DNA of 64,000 nt from Parietaria judaica (lineage: Eukaryota; Streptophyta; Magnoliopsida; Rosales; Urticaceae), in NCBI GenBank assembly GCA_954871525.1, contig OX940868.1, positions 28,515,056-28,579,055 on the forward strand, in the 5' to 3' direction. Positions 1-10,898 of this stretch are shown one piece after another (position 1 is the first letter of the stretch; the number at the start of each line of letters is the position of its first letter). A program made the position numbers and the translations under genes. The notes beneath the pieces are model-generated. The model made no database searches and had not been told where the DNA came from. It saw nothing but the letters and a program-made list of their open reading frames with translations.

Positions 1-1189
1 CGACTAGGACTTCGGGTCTGACCCGTGGTCAGACCCGCTCTCTAAAAATTTTAGTTTTCATTTTAATTTTGTAAATCAGATTTCCAATTTAACTCCTCCA
101 AATTTAATCGTGAATTCTTTGGTTTTAAAATTTACTTAGTCCTAATTATTTATTTAAATCTAGTTTATTTATTTATTATGTAAAATTAATTTAATTATGA
201 AAAAGTGTTATTAAATTGCGTTTTAGGACTAACTGAAGAATTCACGTTGCATTATTATTGTAAAAAATGTTTAATTTTTTATAATACTAATTCATTATTA
301 TTATTATCATTTTAATTAAAAACAATTGAGATACGAAAACTTAAGGAATATTTTGTAAATCGAATTTTATTCTTGATCCTAAACTTAAATTTGTTTTAAA
401 AAGTTGTATTAATTTCTTAAGTGTTTAGGAAATAATCTTTAAGATTATGTTGAGCTTTGGATCGTTGCATTTTCTATTTAAATTAGTAAGATAGGAATTA
501 AAGGCTAAATTGCTTAACGGGCATTGAGTAAGAGTGGATGGAACAAGTATCAATCCATGAGTCATACCTTAGTGGGCAAAACTGTATAGCTCTTGTAATA
601 CCGTAGTACCACAGCTCCTTCAATGTCGTATTGCGTACTAAAAAAATTATATTAATAGTTGGTATCATTTATTTCTTCATCATCAATGACGATGAATTTT
701 CTAACTTTATATTTCTCGAGTTTTTATCACTTTTCTCCATGTCTCTTCTCCGATCGCCGTTTTTTATGTTTCATGCCTTTCCATCTTTACCACCCTCTCG
801 CCAATATCCTTGTTATCTAACATATATTTTTACAACTGATAAATTAGTAGAAACAACAATTGTCGGAATTCAAATATAACTTCGTATATAATTTTTCAAC
901 AACTGAAAACTTCGTTGCTAATAAAAGATTGATCAATTGATAAAAATAACTGCTATCGGAAACTGATTTTCGATCTAAACCTACTTAACATTCAGTGAAC
1001 AAACATCTGAAAATTATTTTTAGTAACTGGAAAATCAATATAAAAATTTCTTGCCGGAATTTAAAATTTTCCGTCTGATTTTAATGTTTTAGAAACTAAA
1101 AAAACAGTTTCTAAAAGTCACAAATTTTAACTCCAATTATCTGTTGCCTAAAGTTAGAAAATCAGTTGCTAAAAATACATGTATAAGGC
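1..1189. other. AT-rich intergenic DNA, no gene seen
   Basis: Very AT-rich sequence without a conserved coding frame. The 82-residue open frame at 631-879 has no recognisable motif and ends without splice support. It may include the 5' part of the LTR fragment that follows, but I could not place an LTR start. Confidence 0.6.
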
Positions 1190-1419
1190 TTGTAGCCGTT
1201 ATTATTGCATTTTGCAGCACAAAACTGAGAGAGGTGAGATTGGGGGTGTAACCAAAAACTCCGATTGAGAGATTGATAGTGGATCGAGATTTACAAGCGC
1301 CAAATGGACGTACCTCCTACACTAGGAGCGAACCACTATAATTCTGCTGTCGATTTCAATTTTGTTTTATCGCTTTATTCGTTTTTAGATTTGGGAATTC
1401 GGGCGAATTTCCTAACAGT
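1190..1419 (+). mobile_element. Copia-like LTR 3' fragment
   Basis: The segment has the layout of the 3' half of a Ty1/Copia LTR: a block around 1276-1338 with 'gatagtggatcgaga', then 'ggacgtacctcctac' and 'gaaccactataa', then a T-rich stretch ending in CTAACA at 1419. This order resembles plant Copia LTRs known from memory. No internal coding domain, primer-binding site or partner LTR was found nearby, so this would be a solo or truncated LTR. The 5' boundary is uncertain. Confidence 0.4.
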
Positions 1420-2804
1420 TGTCTGTATTCACTCCTTAACTATAATACTTAATAAAGTGATATTTATTTAACTAAATAACTCGACTCGTCTTCAATATAT
1501 TATAGATTAAAAAAATTCATTTGTCACCGATATTTAGAATCGGTTCAAAAGCTTCACCCCGGCCATCATATACCTTTAGAGAAGGTAAGAAACTTCCGAG
1601 ATGATGAGCCATTAATACACAAGGGAGTACTCAAGAGAGCTTTCGAAAGTTACAAACCATACAAAGGGAAGTATTAACATAATTAATAATGATAATGTCT
1701 ATGATATGATACATACAAAAGTTAAATTTATTTTCATTATGCACACGCAAAAGTTCATTTACTTTTTAAAAGTGGGCATTGAAAAGATGAGGGAGTTCTA
1801 TGGGATTATTATAGTATGATTATATACTAAATAGTTAAGCTAATGGGAGCAAGTACATTATGGTGTAATGTGATTCTATAAAAAAATTCAACATCTTGAA
1901 AACTCATTAGTTTATTTTGATCAAACAAAACTAAATCATTTTTTTATCTTCTTTTTTTATTCGTACTTATGAGTTATGATATAGTATACTGTAGACGTCT
2001 CGAAAAAATGTATATTAATATACTAATATTATTTGATTTAGAATATTATCATCTCATCACAAGTTGTACGACGATCAATTTCAAAGGGGTGCGTAGTAGA
2101 TGAGATGTATAGTGCTAGCTGCCTTAATGGGAAACCTAATTGACTTGGCTTTTATTTTACCTTTTTCTCTTCATAATTACTTTTACCTAACATAAGAACT
2201 CAAAGAAATAAAGGTCTCAAGGGGACATGATGCTTGGATTTTAGATTATATCAAGTGCTATATTATATATACTATACTTCAAAGTTTAATTACCTAATCT
2301 AACTAATAAAAATCTCTAGATAGGAAAATTTGTTTCAATCAGATAAGTTTTTTAGCTCAATTTTAAACCGTTAAAATCGCAAATTTCAAACTTTTGTTGA
2401 AACGGACGGCGGGCGATCGTTGTCATATGCCTCGTGGCTCTACAAGTTGGACACCACGTCACTTTCTTTTTGTCTACATGTCAATATCCTTTATAATACA
2501 TTTTAAATAGCATATACGAATGAGGTAAATATTATTAACATTTCAATTTGCGATTTTATGCCCTCTGCGTCGCCCGAGGAGCTTGTCCAATTGATTTCTT
2601 TTATGTCTTTTCAGGTTTTTAAATAGATAAATAATTAAAATATTATTTTTGCTTTAAATTTTTACACGTTTTAAGGTGCAACATGTGCATATCCTCGTTC
2701 CTATGCAGCTCCGTCCCTCAAAGAGTGGTATTTACTATTTACTATTTAGTCCCAATTTTCCATCGCATATATTTTAGAATTTTTATCTTTGAGGCACATA
2801 AAAC
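1420..2804. other. AT-rich intergenic DNA, no feature seen
   Basis: No open frame with family resemblance, no clear repeat and no RNA gene recognised. One slightly GC-richer patch (about 2395-2470) has no identifiable content. Confidence 0.6.
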
Positions 2805-3759
2805 TAGAGGTGTCAAGTGGACCGGGACGGGGTGGGGCGGCCCATAACCCGTGAAGCCCACATATTAAACGGGACGAGCTTGACCTGTCTCGTTCAATGT
2901 GTGGGGCGGGGTGGGTTTTGGAAGAACCATCAATAACCACCCCGGCCCATGAACCCAAATCCACAATGTCACAGGGCGGGGCGGGGCGAGCTGTTACGAG
3001 TCGAATTTCGTGGACTTTTACGAGTTGAATTTAGTGGGCTTTTCACAAACCAAAACGGATTGGGTTTTTCCGAGTTGATATGTAAAAATCATTTACATCT
3101 TTGAGTGGAAAGTATAAATGAAATTATTCATTAGAAACTTAAATTAATACAAACATAGAAGATAATGAATAGAGTAATGAATAATAATACCTTTTATATT
3201 TTTGTGCTTGCTTGATATTTGAATTCTCATTTTGAAAGTTGAGTAACATAATGCAAATAAAATTCAATCACTTACTTAGAAAGTCAAACACATTCTTGAA
3301 AATTAATATTATAGTATACCAAAACTCTTGTTATAAAACAAAAAAATTCAAATCGATTATCGAATTTTAAAATTAATTAATTGAGAAATTAAAGAATGAT
3401 ATAGAATATATACAACAAATAAAGTGATTAATTGTTTAGTATAAAGATAATTATTATAAGAACGATAATATTTTCATTAGTATCAGTATCACGGCTTAAT
3501 TTTTATTTATTTATATAAGAATGTGGTTTATGTTGGCTTTTAAACGGGACGAGCCGGGTTGGCCACGGGGCAGGTTTATATTGGCTTCGGGGTAGGGTGG
3601 GGCAGAATCTGGACGAGCCTAAAAAAAATGTAACTCAACTTGACCCTTCTGATAGGCCCGACCCACAAAAAAACAGGGCGAGGCGGGACAGGGAGAATCC
3701 GCTTTTTTATCGAGTCGGGCCGGATGTGCTTGGACCGCCCGACCCACTTAACACCTCTG
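2805..3759. mobile_element. Non-autonomous hAT element with 8-bp TSD
   Basis: Terminal inverted repeats are TAGAGGTGTCAAGTGG at the left and, read inward from the right, CAGAGGTGTTAAGTGG. The element is flanked by identical 8-bp direct repeats CATAAAAC at 2797-2804 and 3760-3767, the target-site length of the hAT superfamily. The subterminal regions (about 2815-3000 and 3545-3750) are GC-rich runs built from gggacggg/ggcccg-like words, while the centre is AT-rich. No transposase coding is present; the open frame at 2746-2964 is an accident of the GC-rich end. About 955 bp. Confidence 0.85.
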
Positions 3760-4502
3760 CATAAAACGGATTAAGTGGTTTCATAATCATATTGATATAC
3801 ATAGAAAAGGAATTTTCAGATTTGCAATAAGAGTCCAGGCTGGCTTTTATTGCAGAGAATATGGTGAATTCAATTCATATGGAATAATGGAGCCCACTAT
3901 GCTTGGATCTTTGTCTCCTTTTGGTGGGTCTTTCGTTCATCACTTTTTAATTGCATGGCTAACCTAATCATGAACTTGATGAGCCTTTTAGGGTGTCAAT
4001 ATAGTGACATTTAATCATTTATATTTCTCGAGGCACATGTATCTTTCTATCTCAGACAAAAAGCCCTATACTATGGACAAAAATAAATAAGATATATAAT
4101 TCATCAAATCCATGCATGTGTTGCGTGGATTATACACATCTATATCATATATGAGCATAAATTAGGTTGACTTTTTCCAAGTTGACCATCTCAAACGATA
4201 TACTGTTTGGTTATATTTTGCTTACAAATCTTGTGCAATGTCGAGAAAGTTGGTAATCTTCGTGGAAGGGTCGGTGGTCTCCCGAATAGTGTCTGCATAA
4301 ACCACAATGGATTTAGAAGAAGAAGAAAAAAAAATCAAATAGGATAGATAATAATTTTCCAAGCAACAAAATTTATAAGAGTTTGCATACTTTTGCCGTG
4401 ACTATCTATGAAATTATTAACAATATAATTGGCTACTTTCTATTTTTATATCAACCAAGGTTTTAAAAACCCGGCTTGTTTTAAAAATTAGTGTATGTGA
4501 AT
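3760..4502. other. Intergenic DNA, no feature seen
   Basis: AT-rich spacer between two hAT-type elements. No gene or RNA recognised. Confidence 0.6.
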
Positions 4503-5124
4503 TAGGGCTGTAATTAAAACCCGGAATCCGGTTTTAAATCCGCAGCTGCATCCGATTTTAAAATCCGAATCCGAATCCGAATCCGAAATCCGGATACGGT
4601 ATCCGGATCCGGATTTAAAATCGGATTTGGATAAGGGTTTTGGTATTTAAAAATCCGGATATCCGGATCCGGTTTAAAACCCGGTTTATTTTAATTTTTT
4701 AATTTTTTATTTAATTTTTTTATGTTACTAATTAGGGTTACTCTTTGACACCCATTCATAATTTTAATTTTATATGTATTATATGTGACAATATGTATTA
4801 GAATTGTTCAGTTTTTTGGACAACGGGAAAATATGTAGACTTGTACGGGTTTTTTAGTGGTTAAAATTAACTTTTTATATTTTTTTTATATTTTTTATAT
4901 TTTTTTTAAATAAAAACCGGATCCGGATATTCTGATAATATCCGGATCCGGTTTTAAAACGGATTCGGATACCGGATCCGGGTTTTGAAAACATATATCC
5001 GGATTTCTAGATATCCGGAAATCCGGAAATCCGGTTTTTCGGATCCGGATCCGGATATCCGGATTTTTGGATCCGGATTCGGATAGTTCCGAAAAACCGG
5101 ATATCCGCTCCGGTTACACCCCTA
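4503..5124. mobile_element. hAT-type MITE rich in CCGGAT words, 8-bp TSD
   Basis: It starts TAGGGCTGTAA and ends TTACACCCCTA. It is flanked by a perfect 8-bp duplication ATGTGAAT at 4495-4502 and 5125-5132. Both ends are packed with short palindromic words (ATCCGGAT, GGATCCGG, AAATCCGG), giving a highly self-complementary element around an AT-rich core of about 200 bp (4690-4915). It is 622 bp long with no coding sequence. The TSD length and the TAGGG terminus point to hAT; the mobilising transposase is not in the window. Confidence 0.88.
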
Positions 5125-5830
5125 ATGTGAATCTCATCCTCATTAAATATAAGATATACATTATAGTAAATTGTAACTTATATTTACATAATAAAATTAT
5201 TATTTATATTTAAAAAAAAAACTATCGGACCACCCGTCGATTAGCGGTTTACCCATAAAATTCGATTAGTAACGTTATTTGTCGGTAAACTTTTTTTCCC
5301 TAAAAAAATTTATGGATAAACCCATAAATTGAATTTATTGATTTTTCATTGACATCGATAACTTACCAAGTTGAAGAACAATTATTATTTAGTTTTTTTA
5401 ATAAAAAACAATTATTATTCGTTTGTTACCAATTTGAAATATATAAATGGACCTCAAACTATATATATAGCCCATTAAATAAATAGAAGCAGTTGAAATG
5501 GGACCATTTAGGAAGTACATACTACATACACACTAATATGGGGCTGGAAAAAGCAGTGTCCAATTTTGTTTTTAGGCATTAAAACCAAATAGTGCATGAT
5601 TGTCGGCCCAAATAGTTTTCTAGTTAAATAAAAAATCATGGAAGATACATTAATTACTTGTACAAATGTACTTGTAATAAATAAAATGTATACATCATAT
5701 GTCATATACCACCATTTATTAAAAAGTCCAGTAAAATACTAAATAATTTTTCAGTAATGTCCCACCAGCTTTACATGTTAGTGCAATTTTTTCATTAATA
5801 TTTAGTCATTTTGTTTTCTTTCAATAATTC
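5125..5830. other. Intergenic DNA, no feature seen
   Basis: AT-rich spacer. The short reverse-strand open frame at 5508-5705 has no recognisable similarity. Confidence 0.6.
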
Positions 5831-5948
5831 GCAACACGTTATTTATTTGAAAATATTTTATCGCTCAGTTACCGAATGAGAAAAAATTTGCAACACGTGA
5901 TTTATTTGAAAATATTTTATCGCTCAGTTAGCGAATGAGAGAAAAAAA
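5831..5948 (+). repeat. Tandem duplication, 59-bp unit, two copies
   Basis: The unit beginning 'gcaacacgttatttatttga' at 5831 is repeated from 5890 with few changes (gtta/gtga, accg/agcg), giving a direct tandem repeat with a 59-bp period. Each copy contains 'tatcgctcagtta'. It is non-coding, looks like a recent local duplication, and has no known function. Confidence 0.85.
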
Positions 5949-6184
5949 TACTAGATTGTAGGAAATGTTGGGCGGCATTTGTACCAGTTTACGCTAAAAT
6001 GATCTTTCGAACCAAAGAAAGAAAAAGAGGAGAATCATATATTATGGCCCAATTCCAATATACATTTCCTCTAAAAGCCCATTAAGAAAGGCTTGTCCGT
6101 AAATTCTGTGATTCTATATGATAATAGGCCAAACAGTTTTATATCAAAATATTGTTAAATTAACTCTAATAAAATACTATATCA

Positions 6185-6262
6185 ACTTGATAGGCCTTGT
6201 GGTGAACTCCCTACAGAATTCTTCGAGAGATCTTGAGTTCAATATCAGGGGACGTATTAATT
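6185..6262 (+). mobile_element. Possible SINE (tRNA-derived) remnant
   Basis: 'ggccttgtggtgaactccc' followed about 30 bases later by 'gatcttgagttcaatatc' resembles the A-box and B-box arrangement of plant SINE heads. The B-box is imperfect, and no tail or TSD was found. A chance match is quite possible. Confidence 0.25.
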
Positions 6263-9200
6263 GCATATATTTATAATCTTGACCGATAATACATGCGGCT
6301 TATAATGTCAACATGTTCTAACGCAAAAAGAAAAATCTATATCTAACTTATAATTATTAATAGTGTTTCGAGAATACATGAGTACTATTGTCACAAATGG
6401 ATAAACCTTGACTATATATATAAAACTTCTTGGAGCAACCAACAAAAGTTTCCTTTTCCTTTTGATTTTTCTTTTCCTATTTTTCTTTACTAATAGCTCC
6501 AACACAAATATTATTCAATTATTATGAATTTGTGATGCAAGTAATTATTAAAAGTGACCACAAGTTATGATTACATTGGAACTTTAGAATGAATTTCTGG
6601 GAACTCTCTGAATTATATATGATATCATTGTCATGTAATGGGTTGTTGTTGATGAATGATAGGCTAAATATTTTGAGAGAAATTATTATTATTCATTGTT
6701 TTATACTTGTTGGGTCTCTCTCCCTATACTTTTACAGGTCTTATACTGCGATGTCAAGTGACCAGATTAAATGTCCACGTTTATAGAAGAGCAATCATAA
6801 TCATATTGCAATTTGCAGCCTCCTAGTGGATCATAAATATATACAAATTAGATCAAAACAGTAATAAATTAAGGGAAAATAAGGATAAAAATACTTAAAT
6901 TGTAATCAACTGCGCCGGTAACTAGTACTTAAATTCAGTGTAAAATAGTAATTCCATCTAATTTCTATTAAAAAGTTTGTGAACCGTGAACCATATCCAC
7001 TTTTTTTTCTTCTATAAAGTTAATGGAAAGAAGATGTCACTTTTATATAGTTTTATTTTAATTTAATCTTTATTTATTATTTCTTTTAATTACATAGGTT
7101 TTCTCTCTTTAAACGATTTTAAAGAAATTGGATAGAATTAGATGGAGTTACTGCTTGAGTACTATGTTCACTAAAAAATATTAGTCGATTATAACTTAAC
7201 TATTTTAATGGCTATTATTACTGAAATAAATAATGTATATCTTTATAATTAAAATAATATGGAAGCCGACTAGCAACTTCAAACTAATCCAAAATAATCC
7301 ACTATATCATTTCTAAACCCAATGAGGAATGGATAAATGACACAAATATTATTGTGTGATGAAAAAGGTTATAAATACAACAAGCATGTCCTACAATCCT
7401 TCACTTTTCTTCTCTTCAATCAACTCCTACATCATTATCACCATTATCACACATATTTTTCTTTTCTTTCACTTTGCACTCCTTGATCATGATTAGAATA
7501 ATATCTATTTTCAATATTATTCTCTACAAAGAATAAAACAACGGCACATAATGCGTTCTCACCTCTAAATTCCGGGCATATAGGCTTTTTCGAAAAAGTC
7601 CAAAAATTAAAAGGATATATGCTTCTTAGTTGAAGCACGTCCTTAATCTTTGCGGTAATTATATATATAATGATAGTAATAATAATAAGTACGTAGGGTT
7701 AACTCGGAAGTACAAGTTTAAAACCGCATCTAAACACAATGATTTAAAAAATTTAGAACTTAAAAGTACAAGCTTAAAACAGCATCCGAACGTACAAACT
7801 GATTTGAAAATCAGAAACTCGGATTCCTCGTTGATGGGTAAAAATCCTAAACTCGAAACCCGGATAATAGCCATGGACACGTGTGCATGCCCCTTTTTAT
7901 ATAATATAGCTTAATATTTATCTCGTAGGTCAAACAAGATGTGAACAAATATACAATAAAAGCATACACATGCATGACAATGTCAATATACGATATGAGA
8001 AAAATATAAACTTTTAGACGATGAACAATCAAGCAACACAAATAATATTGTAGTTGTTATAGTTAAGAACATTTACTGCAGGCTTTAGAAAATAAAAACT
8101 TATTTTTAATTATTAATTTAATGGATGATATTATATATAATATAATATATATATATATGGTTATTATTCCCAAAGGGGATAATATTAAAAAAAAGGGGTA
8201 ATATTATCAGTTTCCTAAGAATAAATAATAGTATCAAGAAATGGCATTTTGTGAATTAATGTGTCCCACCACTAATTAGAGCTATTAGTGAAGCCAAAGT
8301 GAAATAAATCATTATTATTTATTATCTTAAGACTTATCGATCATGGTGTCAAGTTCCAAACATCTCATCTTAATGCGAGAGAGCCTGCATTCGCAATGCA
8401 TGAGACATGGAATGCTGAGCTGACGCATAAGTTAAAAGAGTGAACATTAATAGACAATAATAAACAACAAAACATATTGGCTAATTTTAATTTTAATTTT
8501 TTGTAATTGTTATAAACGTAAATTATGCAATGACTTCACTAATTTGTTAGTTATTATCAGTCTCTCTTCTGATTTTGAAGAACATGTCAAATCCCACAAG
8601 AGAAAGAAAAAAAAAAGAAAGAGAGAGATAGTTTAGCACAATTCAAAAAGATAATATGTTACTTTTTTTTTTGTCTATTGATTTTAATGTGAAACTTCAT
8701 GATATTTCAATTAAGTTTAAAGAACGCTAATTTAAAAAAAAAAAAAAAAAAATTGGTCCAAGATAGTGCGTCCTAAGAAATCACCGTCTTAACCGGATAC
8801 GTTAACTCTCACATGAAAAAGACATAGACACTTATAAGGTTTAAAAAGATCATGAATCACTCCCCTGACTCTCGTTGTTCATTGATTTTAAGATGAAGCT
8901 CTTTGAGACTTCACAATCGACCGCAATTCACAAAGTATTAAGTTAATAAAATTAGTTTGGTTGCGTATCTGAACATGTATACTCATCATAGTGCATATAT
9001 TTTGAACTTCAAGACATAGAAATATTAAATGATTGAAATTGTAGAATATATAATAAATCTATCGTGACTAGATCTTTGGTCCCCTTTTATAGAATAATAA
9101 TAATATATAAGAAGAAGAAAAGCTAAATGGGAATCACAGAAAGCATTTGCATCATTAGGTACACATAATACATTCCATCCTTAACCTAATAAGAATGATT

Positions 9201-9712
9201 AATTTAATTATAAGAAGTGAGAGTTTGTGAAGGTCGGCATGAAGATCTCTCTACTTTATTTATAGCCCACCAACTTCATGCTTCTAATTATCACAATCAC
9301 TACCACTTTATATTTCATTCTCGGAATATCACACAATCATTTCGGGTCATCATGCTTATATTTTCACGATCCGTCGACTATCGAGCGCTTTCCAAGCAAA
9401 TGCTAACTTTGAAATGCATGAAATAGTATATATAATTGTAACTATATTATTATTTTTCAGTTACAGTAAAATGAATAATAGTCAACTGCATGGGAAGTCC
9501 ATTGTATTCAGTGATAAAAAAATAATGCAAATAAACATAATAATTCACGTTCCTGGTCTTGTAAATAGAAAGAAAGAAAGAAAAAAAAAAACAATGACAA
9601 AAAAGATTGCATGAAGAAAATATATTTAACGGATATGTTTGTGCATGCTGTATTTGAAAGTTTACTGTCTAATCTGATCATACGTGCAGCATAGTGTAAA
9701 TAAATGTTTTTA
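6263..9712. other. Intergenic DNA with one promoter-like patch
   Basis: No coding region could be supported. Around 7365-7480 there is a TATA-like 'ggttataaatacaa', then a pyrimidine-rich leader-like stretch, then an ATG at 7489 that opens only a very short frame. The rest is AT-rich, with homopolymer runs at 8734-8752 and an AT-rich repeat near 8140-8157. The open frames at 7630-7914 and 9217-9426 show no family features. Confidence 0.5.
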
Positions 9713-9895
9713 TTAGAACCTCGTTACATTAATACTCGATAAATTAGTAATATTTTTACATAATTTCGAATTTGACTAATATTATTAAATTACTTTTTAA
9801 TAAACTAATAACGTGATAACATGATAAATATTTATGATCTCAATAATATTAATTTACAAATATTATACTATAGTTAACACAATTATTAGCTAACT
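9713..9895 (+). mobile_element. Degenerate MITE, 'CCTCTATAAATTAATA' family
   Basis: It contains 'gaacctcgttacattaatac' and 'tcgataaattagtaat' near its left end and 'ctcaataatattaattta' near its right end. This matches the better preserved copies at 15910-16091 and 53372-53537. The terminal repeats are eroded. Non-coding. Confidence 0.5.
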
Positions 9896-9947
9896 TCATG
9901 ACACCAGAACCAGATTATGTTTTTCAAAAAACACTCACTAATGCAAA

Positions 9948-9990
9948 AATAATAATAATAATTATTATTATTATTATTATTATTATTATT
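9948..9990. repeat. (AAT)n/(ATT)n microsatellite
   Basis: About four AAT units are followed directly by about ten ATT units, so the tract is partly self-complementary. Confidence 0.9.
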
Positions 9991-10429
9991 GTGTAATAAA
10001 GTAAGATGTTAGAATAATTTTTTTGTTCCATTTTTAGCTTATGTGTATGTGTGCATGTATACATTTTAAATGAGTGTATGCTTGTTGTTTATTAATAACT
10101 AATTGGCCATAGTATATTTTACAGAGATAAACTACTACATATATAGTTAATATATTTTGAAGTCTCCGCGCGCCAATATCTATTTTGGTGTGGTGCATTA
10201 TATTTTCTTGAAATCTTCTACTTTTCAGAATGCTATTATATTTCAGATTATGGATGGTTAGAAATAACATTTTTCTTGCAAGGTTTTAAATGATTGATAA
10301 GTTTTTTTTTTGCATTACTAGTAATATTTTGTTTATTTGACATGATAAATTACCATCCCTTAGGTTCTTAGATGGCGCTCTTGTCCATTTTTTTTTTTTT
10401 TTTTTGTTGAAGATATGCTAGTTATCATA

Positions 10430-10541
10430 TTCAACATTTCCGCTTAAATAAGAGTAGATACCGGTCGCGGCGAAATTGCCGGAAATCGCCAAACGTTGAT
10501 CGCGATGCGTCGTGGTGGAGAGTTTGGCGATGCGTCGCGAC

Positions 10542-10598
<57 letters not shown>

Positions 10599-10695
10599 CC
10601 ATGAATTGCGACTTTGACCCTTGCATCGCAACGAACCCAAAAGCATCGCGAACGTTGCGACTTGGTGAAATTTGTCGCCAGCCGCAGCTCTAGAT
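10430..10695. repeat. CpG-rich patch with a (GA)n microsatellite
   Basis: A 51-bp (GA)n tract (10545-10595) sits inside an unusually CpG-rich segment of about 260 bp with repeated words such as gcgtcgcgacgtt, gcatcgcgaacgttgcg and tcgcc. The open frames covering it (10418-10783 and shorter reverse-strand ones) are long only because (GA)n has no stops; their poly-Ser-Leu translation is not a protein domain. The CpG-rich words repeat imperfectly in both orientations. Confidence 0.7.
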
Positions 10696-10696
10696 A

Positions 10697-10898
10697 CAGT
10701 GCCAGCCCTGTGGACCGAAGGGCCCGAGGCGAAGTAAACTGTAAACTTTCAATTTGGGTTAATATTTGAGCCCTTAAAATCATATTTGAGTCCTTTGATG
10801 TAGTGTTAAAAAACGCAAAAAAAAAAATAAAAAATAAAATAAAATAAAAATGGGTCTAAGACGACCGCTTTATTCGCCTTAGGTCAAGGCCGGCTGTG
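10697..10898. mobile_element. Short hAT-like MITE remnant
   Basis: It begins CAGTGCCAGCCCTG and ends CAAGGCCGGCTGTG, which are imperfect inverted repeats of the CAGGGCCGGC type common in hAT elements. The flanks tctagata (10689-10696) and agtagata (10899-10906) match at 6 of 8 positions, consistent with a decayed 8-bp TSD. About 200 bp, non-coding. Confidence 0.5.

Noticed and set aside
10418..10783. 121-codon minus-strand open frame with a Ser-Leu repeat
   Set aside because: Its length comes from a stop-free (GA)n tract; there is no conserved sequence around it.
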